From UBA2632 sp964452155 (GTDB lineage Bacteria; Bacteroidota; Bacteroidia; Bacteroidales; Dysgonomonadaceae): a DNA stretch of 9,015 nt. The notes below the pieces were generated by a model. The model saw only the letters and a program-made list of their open reading frames with translations, ran no database searches and was not told where the DNA came from. The number at the start of each line of letters is the position of its first letter. The first letter of the stretch is position 1. The translations under genes were made by a program, and so were the position numbers. The DNA lies in assembly GCA_964452155.1 (NCBI GenBank), contig CAYVLC010000106.1, forward strand, positions 1-9,015, read 5' to 3'. Positions 5,798 through 9,015 of this stretch are shown piece by piece.

Positions 5798-7666
5798 TCA
5801 CTCTAATTCGTGATCACTTAAACCTGGTTTTATTCTTTTATAGATTTCTTTTATTTTCTCTTTTTTGATGTATAGAAATATTCCCAACGGAATGAGTAGT
5901 AAGAGAGCGATTATACCTACAGCTTTTATCCAAGAGATCATTATATTGTTTTCGCGCAATAGTTTAGAGTGTTGTGCCTCGGTATTGAAGCCTAGGTTGG
6001 CTACTTTGGCTATCTGCTGCAGCATACGAGCAGGAAGCAACCCTTTGGGAAGGTCTTGATGGCAAGCCATACAAGTTCCTGCACGAGCAAGAACACTTAG
6101 CTGCGCAGTAGTGAGGGGCATAGAAGCGGGCCAATGCGAATCTACTGTCTGCATCTGAACACCCTGTGGGTTCAATATTTGCATAAAATCGCCATGCAGC
6201 TCTTTTATGGCCTCAATCTGTGCCATTGTATGACTGCTCACATTATCAGCATCTTTGTCAACAATATCGGCATATTTAGCCATTTGAGGTGCAGCATCAT
6301 AGCTGCCTCCATCTATGCCGTAACCCATGGCTGCACTATTCCCGTGGCAGTCTGCACAGTCGCGTGCCTCGAGCGAAGCGGTATGCGGATTTACGGGAGC
6401 TAGCTCCATGGCATTATAGCCTGCTTTGGTTTTATAGGTGCGGTTCCAAACAATGGTTTCGTCATCTTCTCCAATAACTGTGCTAATGGTTTGGATAACT
6501 CCTACTAGCGGCGAAACGCGCCCTTCGCCATTGATGCCAAGTGCGGGATTTTCCCAGCGCACATGGCTATAGTCGCCATAGGTGGGGGCACCAGTTTGCA
6601 TGGCATATTGTTGGTGATAATCGGCTGTTGTGCCGTCTTTGTCATATTGCTCGGGCGACTGAAGCCAATCGATAGATTTCTTTGTATAGTCGATAACGTA
6701 TTTATAGCCATAATACTGCGGCACCCAGGTAGAGTGGCAGGCATAGCACTCCATCTTCTCTATATGCTGAGGTACGTTTACCATTGCAGTGATGGCTTTT
6801 GTTTTGTTCTTCCAGTCATCGTTTTGCAACAATTTTTTTAGTGTAGGTGCTTCAAAATCGTACCCTCCGTCGGAGTGTACAATCACACTATTTCCCTTTC
6901 GCACCACATTGCCAAAAGCATTGCCTCTTGCAGATAGCAGATAGCCATCTTCTCTAGGATAGACTATTCCAAATTCTTGTGTCACCCTCATGGGTTGGTC
7001 GGCTACACCACGTGCGGGCATACCCTTTAAGTCTTTTCCGAATTCATCGCCGTATCCTATCGGTAGTTCCCATGGATAGCTTTCGGGAGTGCCATGACAG
7101 TCGGCACATTCCACCTCGATAGTAGCCAAGGTGGTCGATCCGATATTCCCATTTCCATGCATAGCATTGGTGGTATGACAATCTTGGCACAACAAGCCTG
7201 TAACAAGCTTGCCGTCTTTTTCTATGCGATGGTGCGCATCGCCTCTTATGTGTTTAAATACATATCCCGAATTAGTTTTTTGGGGCATTCCATCTTCATC
7301 AAATGGTCCCCTGTTGGTGCTAATTCCTAATGCCATCAACCCTTGGTAGGCATGACCAATGCGGCGTCCGGCAGAATGGCAAGCAGCACAAGTAGAAACT
7401 TGCACCCCCGACAGCTCTTGATTGTTGAGCGTGTAGGCCGACTTGCGAGAGCCCTGCATGGCGTGTACCAAGAGATGCCCCGTGAGGCTCTTGTCTATCG
7501 ATGGATCTCCGCCTTCGTAATATCCCTCATTACTGTATATGCTATGACAGGCCGCACATCCCATTCCGCGGTAATGTCCGCGGTCTTGCATTCCTTTGTT
7601 GCTCAAGTGGCAAGCATTGCAATTGCGCAGATAGGTAAATGCCGCCTGCTGGGGCATTGCCTGCAA
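5798..7666 (-). CDS. Multihaem cytochrome c, C-terminal part (eight CXXCH, C-terminal anchor)
   Basis: If translated alone, the first usable start is TTG 7666, with ATG 7657 three codons on; neither has a clear ribosome-binding site. The 622-residue product has CXXCH at residues 16, 37, 93, 160, 187, 307, 437 and 532. Conserved-looking blocks include RRIGHAYQGLM, LLCQDCHTTNAMHGNGN and ECADCHGTPESYPWELPIGY. A membrane helix spans about 576-600 (WIKAVGIIALLLLIPLGIF), followed by a basic tail that should lie in the cytoplasm. It has no signal peptide, so on its own it could not be exported or receive haem. This is the main reason to regard it as part of the upstream frame. I recognise a large multihaem cytochrome but cannot name its reaction; it is not an NrfA-type nitrite reductase, since no CXXCK site is seen. 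Confidence 0.8.
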   Translation of the reverse strand: MQAMPQQAAFTYLRNCNACHLSNKGMQDRGHYRGMGCAACHSIYSNEGYYEGGDPSIDKSLTGHLLVHAMQGSRKSAYTLNNQELSGVQVSTCAACHSAGRRIGHAYQGLMALGISTNRGPFDEDGMPQKTNSGYVFKHIRGDAHHRIEKDGKLVTGLLCQDCHTTNAMHGNGNIGSTTLATIEVECADCHGTPESYPWELPIGYGDEFGKDLKGMPARGVADQPMRVTQEFGIVYPREDGYLLSARGNAFGNVVRKGNSVIVHSDGGYDFEAPTLKKLLQNDDWKNKTKAITAMVNVPQHIEKMECYACHSTWVPQYYGYKYVIDYTKKSIDWLQSPEQYDKDGTTADYHQQYAMQTGAPTYGDYSHVRWENPALGINGEGRVSPLVGVIQTISTVIGEDDETIVWNRTYKTKAGYNAMELAPVNPHTASLEARDCADCHGNSAAMGYGIDGGSYDAAPQMAKYADIVDKDADNVSSHTMAQIEAIKELHGDFMQILNPQGVQMQTVDSHWPASMPLTTAQLSVLARAGTCMACHQDLPKGLLPARMLQQIAKVANLGFNTEAQHSKLLRENNIMISWIKAVGIIALLLLIPLGIFLYIKKEKIKEIYKRIKPGLSDHELE

Positions 7667-7711
7667 TGTAGAAAGGTCGGCTTCGGGAATTTGTTTCAGT
7701 TGGCTGGGATA

Positions 7712-8377
7712 TTAACCCGGAAAAGCCTCGGCCATCTCTTTCATGTATTGTTTGTAGCGGTCCGATCCAAATCGAGGTGTACTTCCATCGGGGTCGTCTA
7801 TAGCATGATTGGCATATATGTGGTCATTGTTTTCGGTGTCTATTCCAAAGCTCCAAGTGATGGTTTTCATTTTGCCCGCATCGGTATTCATCAAAGAGCG
7901 ATGCACATTGTAGGTATGATCCTCGTGACATTGTCCGCAGGTATTCTCGTTTACTTGTAGTGCACCTGGCACTGGCGTGAAATCTGCCAGCAAACTCCCT
8001 TTGGGAGCACTACTGTGAGCTCTATCAGCATCGCGAAGTTCAGAGGGAGTGCCTCCGTGGCACACCACACAACCATTGGGGTCGCCCAATTGGTCTCCTT
8101 TTGCCAGTATCTGCACCATCATTTGGGTATCAAGTGGACGTGTAGGTTCTATTCCTTGGTGGCAAGCTAGGCAGTTTGCCTCTTCTGCTGGAAAATGCAA
8201 ATGGGGGTTTCCCGAAATATCTGGATGGTTTTCGGGTAGCAGCTCTTTTATATTGGCAGCTTCCTGTGCTTTAGCAGTGTTCCAATAGGAGTAATAATAA
8301 TGACCAACTACCCCCATTATAACAAAGGCAATCAGTACAAATATTGAGTTCGTAATTTGATTTCTTTTTATTTTCAT
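7712..8377 (-). CDS. Multihaem cytochrome c, N-terminal part (signal anchor and three CXXCH)
   Basis: The 221-residue product starts at ATG 8377 (MKIKRNQITN). A basic N-terminus and a hydrophobic segment (about residues 11-26, SIFVLIAFVIMGVVGH) form a signal anchor or signal peptide without an obvious cleavage site. Haem motifs are CLACH (69-73), CVVCH (103-107) and CGQCH (147-151); further histidines (for example in HEDHTYNVH) may serve as distal ligands. Translation ends at TAA 7714-7712, straight after EAFPG. As it stands it could be exported and matured as a triheme membrane cytochrome. However, the sequence after the stop continues the same frame into eight more haem sites, so this is probably the surviving N-terminus of one larger protein. 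CcsBA in the same window supplies the maturation system. Confidence 0.82.
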   Translation of the reverse strand: MKIKRNQITNSIFVLIAFVIMGVVGHYYYSYWNTAKAQEAANIKELLPENHPDISGNPHLHFPAEEANCLACHQGIEPTRPLDTQMMVQILAKGDQLGDPNGCVVCHGGTPSELRDADRAHSSAPKGSLLADFTPVPGALQVNENTCGQCHEDHTYNVHRSLMNTDAGKMKTITWSFGIDTENNDHIYANHAIDDPDGSTPRFGSDRYKQYMKEMAEAFPG

Positions 8378-8493
8378 GACCCTTGTGCTGTTAAGAATGA
8401 GTATTAAACCTATTTGTTACAAATATTGTGAAAATATACTTCATTTCCTAATAAAACAGCTACATAAAACAATAGAAAATACCTACTTATTTG

Positions 8494-8501
8494 CAAATCT
8501 A
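8494..8501 (-). promoter_or_regulatory. Possible -7 box upstream of the cytochrome locus
   Basis: TAGATTTG on the minus strand (8501-8494) fits TAnnTTTG and is the only such match found between 8378 and 8730. It would give a leader of about 110 nt. No TTG or TTTG lies at the usual -33 distance, so support is weak. Confidence 0.22.
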
Positions 8502-8565
8502 TTAAAAGTTTAAAAAAAAGGTTCATCGTTAATGATAAATATACAAACTAAACAACAGGGCGTGT

Positions 8566-8618
8566 CTTTGCATTTATATACATATAAGTGCTTGGTGTGC
8601 AAAGCATAGTTAACTATG
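8566..8618. repeat. Cluster of inverted repeats and a 14-bp perfect palindrome upstream of the cytochrome locus
   Basis: CTTTGCA (8566-8572) is mirrored by TGCAAAG (8598-8604). Inside lies TTATAT-AC-ATATAA (8574-8587), a second dyad. The perfect palindrome CATAGTTAACTATG (8605-8618) directly abuts the outer repeat. The cluster is about 190-240 bp upstream of the cytochrome start codon and about 65 bp beyond the possible -7 box. This could be a regulator-binding region or a structured element. The 60-codon minus-strand frame overlapping it (8510-8692) shows no protein-like features. Confidence 0.45.
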
Positions 8619-8729
8619 AGCAAATTGTGTGGTTTTACGCTAAGAAAACACATTCCCCACCATTTTGGAATAGAAAAGACAAAACTGGTCATTTTTTTTG
8701 AAATATCGCTGAAATGTGACCCCTCACAA

Positions 8730-9015
8730 ATGAAAAAAAGTACAGACTCATGTTTTCTTACTGCTCATAAATGAAAAAAAAGCCTATTCATGGCATTTGC
8801 TTGGTACAATATGAGGTTTTGGTACTCAAACGTGGCATTTGATTGCTCATATATGAGGTTTTGGTACTCAAACGTGGCATTTGATCGGTAAGAAATGAGG
8901 TTTCGGAACCGAAACATGACATTTGATGGGTAAGAAATGAGGTTTTGGACAGAAACATGCCATTTGAGGGGTAAGAAATGAGGTTTCGGAACTGAAACAT
9001 GACATTTGAGGGGTA
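8730..9015. repeat. Tandem array of about 42-bp repeats, running off the window
   Basis: Units begin with ATGA at 8730, 8771, 8811, 8853, 8895, 8937 and 8978, giving periods of 41, 40, 42, 42, 42 and 41 bp; the last unit is cut by the window end. The first two units are degenerate (ATGAAAAAA...), the others begin ATGAGGTTT[T/C]GG and carry AAAC[A/G]TG[G/A/C]CATTTGA near the middle. Each unit has internal dyad symmetry: in unit 8895 GTTTCGG-AA-CCGAAAC is a perfect stem, partly kept in the others, and a CATTT...AAATG pair spans several unit junctions. CTCATATATGAG at one junction (8847-8858) is a perfect 12-bp palindrome. There are no unique spacers, so it is not a CRISPR. Function is unknown. 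Confidence 0.85.

Larger units (their letters stand above)
5798..8377 (-). pseudogene. Undecahaem cytochrome c locus interrupted by one in-frame TAA
   Basis: The reading frame from ATG 8377 to TGA 5798 is 860 codons and is broken only by TAA at 7714-7712 (codon 222). Around the break the frame reads KEMAEAFPG, stop, YPSQLKQIPEADLST, then LQAMPQQAAFTYLRNCNACH, with no shift. The whole encodes an N-terminal membrane segment, eleven CXXCH haem sites (codons about 69, 103, 147, 253, 274, 330, 397, 424, 544, 674, 769) and a C-terminal helix (about 813-837) with a lysine-rich cytoplasmic tail. Such a protein would face the periplasm and carry electrons, probably between quinones or an inner-membrane partner and a terminal acceptor. 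A single base change from CAA, AAA or GAA would make the stop. The separate halves are listed below. Apart from the stop, there is no sign of decay. Read-through is possible but unsupported. Confidence 0.75.

Noticed and set aside
7712..7714. Alternative genetic code or selenocysteine/pyrrolysine-type recoding at the cytochrome stop
   Set aside because: The codon is TAA, which is not the recoded codon in those systems, and TAA ends the M23 gene in the same window.
7343..7960. 205-residue plus-strand gene opposite the cytochrome
   Set aside because: It is the complement of the haem-rich coding frame and spans the in-frame stop region. No domain was recognised; the minus-strand CXXCH frame explains the openness.
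8510..8692. Minus-strand 60-residue protein upstream of the cytochrome
   Set aside because: Its frame overlaps the palindrome cluster and shows no domain, start context or protein-like composition.
8788..9000. Minus-strand repetitive protein of about 70 residues
   Set aside because: It exists only because the tandem repeat period is near a multiple of three. Two units of 40-41 bp shift the frame, the composition is low-complexity, and there is no start context or domain.
8730..9015. CRISPR array
   Set aside because: The repeats are contiguous and diverged, with no unique spacers between conserved repeats and no cas genes in view.

Overview
The window looks like a chromosomal segment of an anaerobic or microaerobic Bacteroidota, most likely Bacteroidales. 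Three things suggest this. The system II cytochrome c synthase is a fused ResB-CcsA protein (CcsBA) of about 800 residues. Starts lack strong Shine-Dalgarno sequences. Upstream regions carry TAnnTTTG-type -7 boxes. Genus and species cannot be read from the sequence. All intact genes lie on the minus strand, separated by long AT-rich intergenic stretches.

Layout from left to right: (1) 146-2554, ccsBA, the haem exporter/holocytochrome c synthase. A good candidate Bacteroidota promoter lies about 235 bp upstream, flanked by copies of TGCTTGCA. (2) 2555-3603, about 1 kb without a convincing gene. It holds a GC-richer island with consecutive stem-loops (2885-3063), one copy of a dispersed repeat, a 22-bp near-palindrome and a plus-strand terminator-like hairpin. 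(3) 3604-4897, an overlapping two-gene operon: an M23 zinc endopeptidase with one membrane anchor, then a bactofilin. It is clearly more AT-rich than the flanking respiratory genes. (4) 4898-5797, intergenic: a strong hairpin upstream of the M23 gene, a truncated and frameshifted plus-strand transposase remnant, and the second copy of the dispersed repeat. (5) 5798-8377, a multihaem cytochrome c locus. (6) 8378-9015, an upstream region with a cluster of palindromes, then a tandem array of about 42-bp repeats running off the right edge.

The most striking observation is at the cytochrome locus. Two neighbouring open frames, 221 and 622 codons, are in the same reading frame and are separated only by one TAA at 7712-7714 and 15 further codons. 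The first has the signal/anchor segment and three CXXCH haem motifs. The second has no signal peptide, eight CXXCH motifs and a C-terminal membrane helix. Together they read as one undecahaem cytochrome of about 859 codon positions, anchored at both ends. The simplest reading is a recent nonsense mutation, or a sequence error, in one gene. Recoding or phase-like switching is possible but has no direct support here.

Functionally, CcsBA would attach haem to the CXXCH cytochrome in the periplasm, so the two ends of the window form one respiratory theme. The M23-bactofilin pair is a cell-envelope and cell-shape module and is not obviously linked to respiration. The transposase remnant, the diverged repeats and the tandem array suggest that the intergenic regions have accumulated mobile-element debris.
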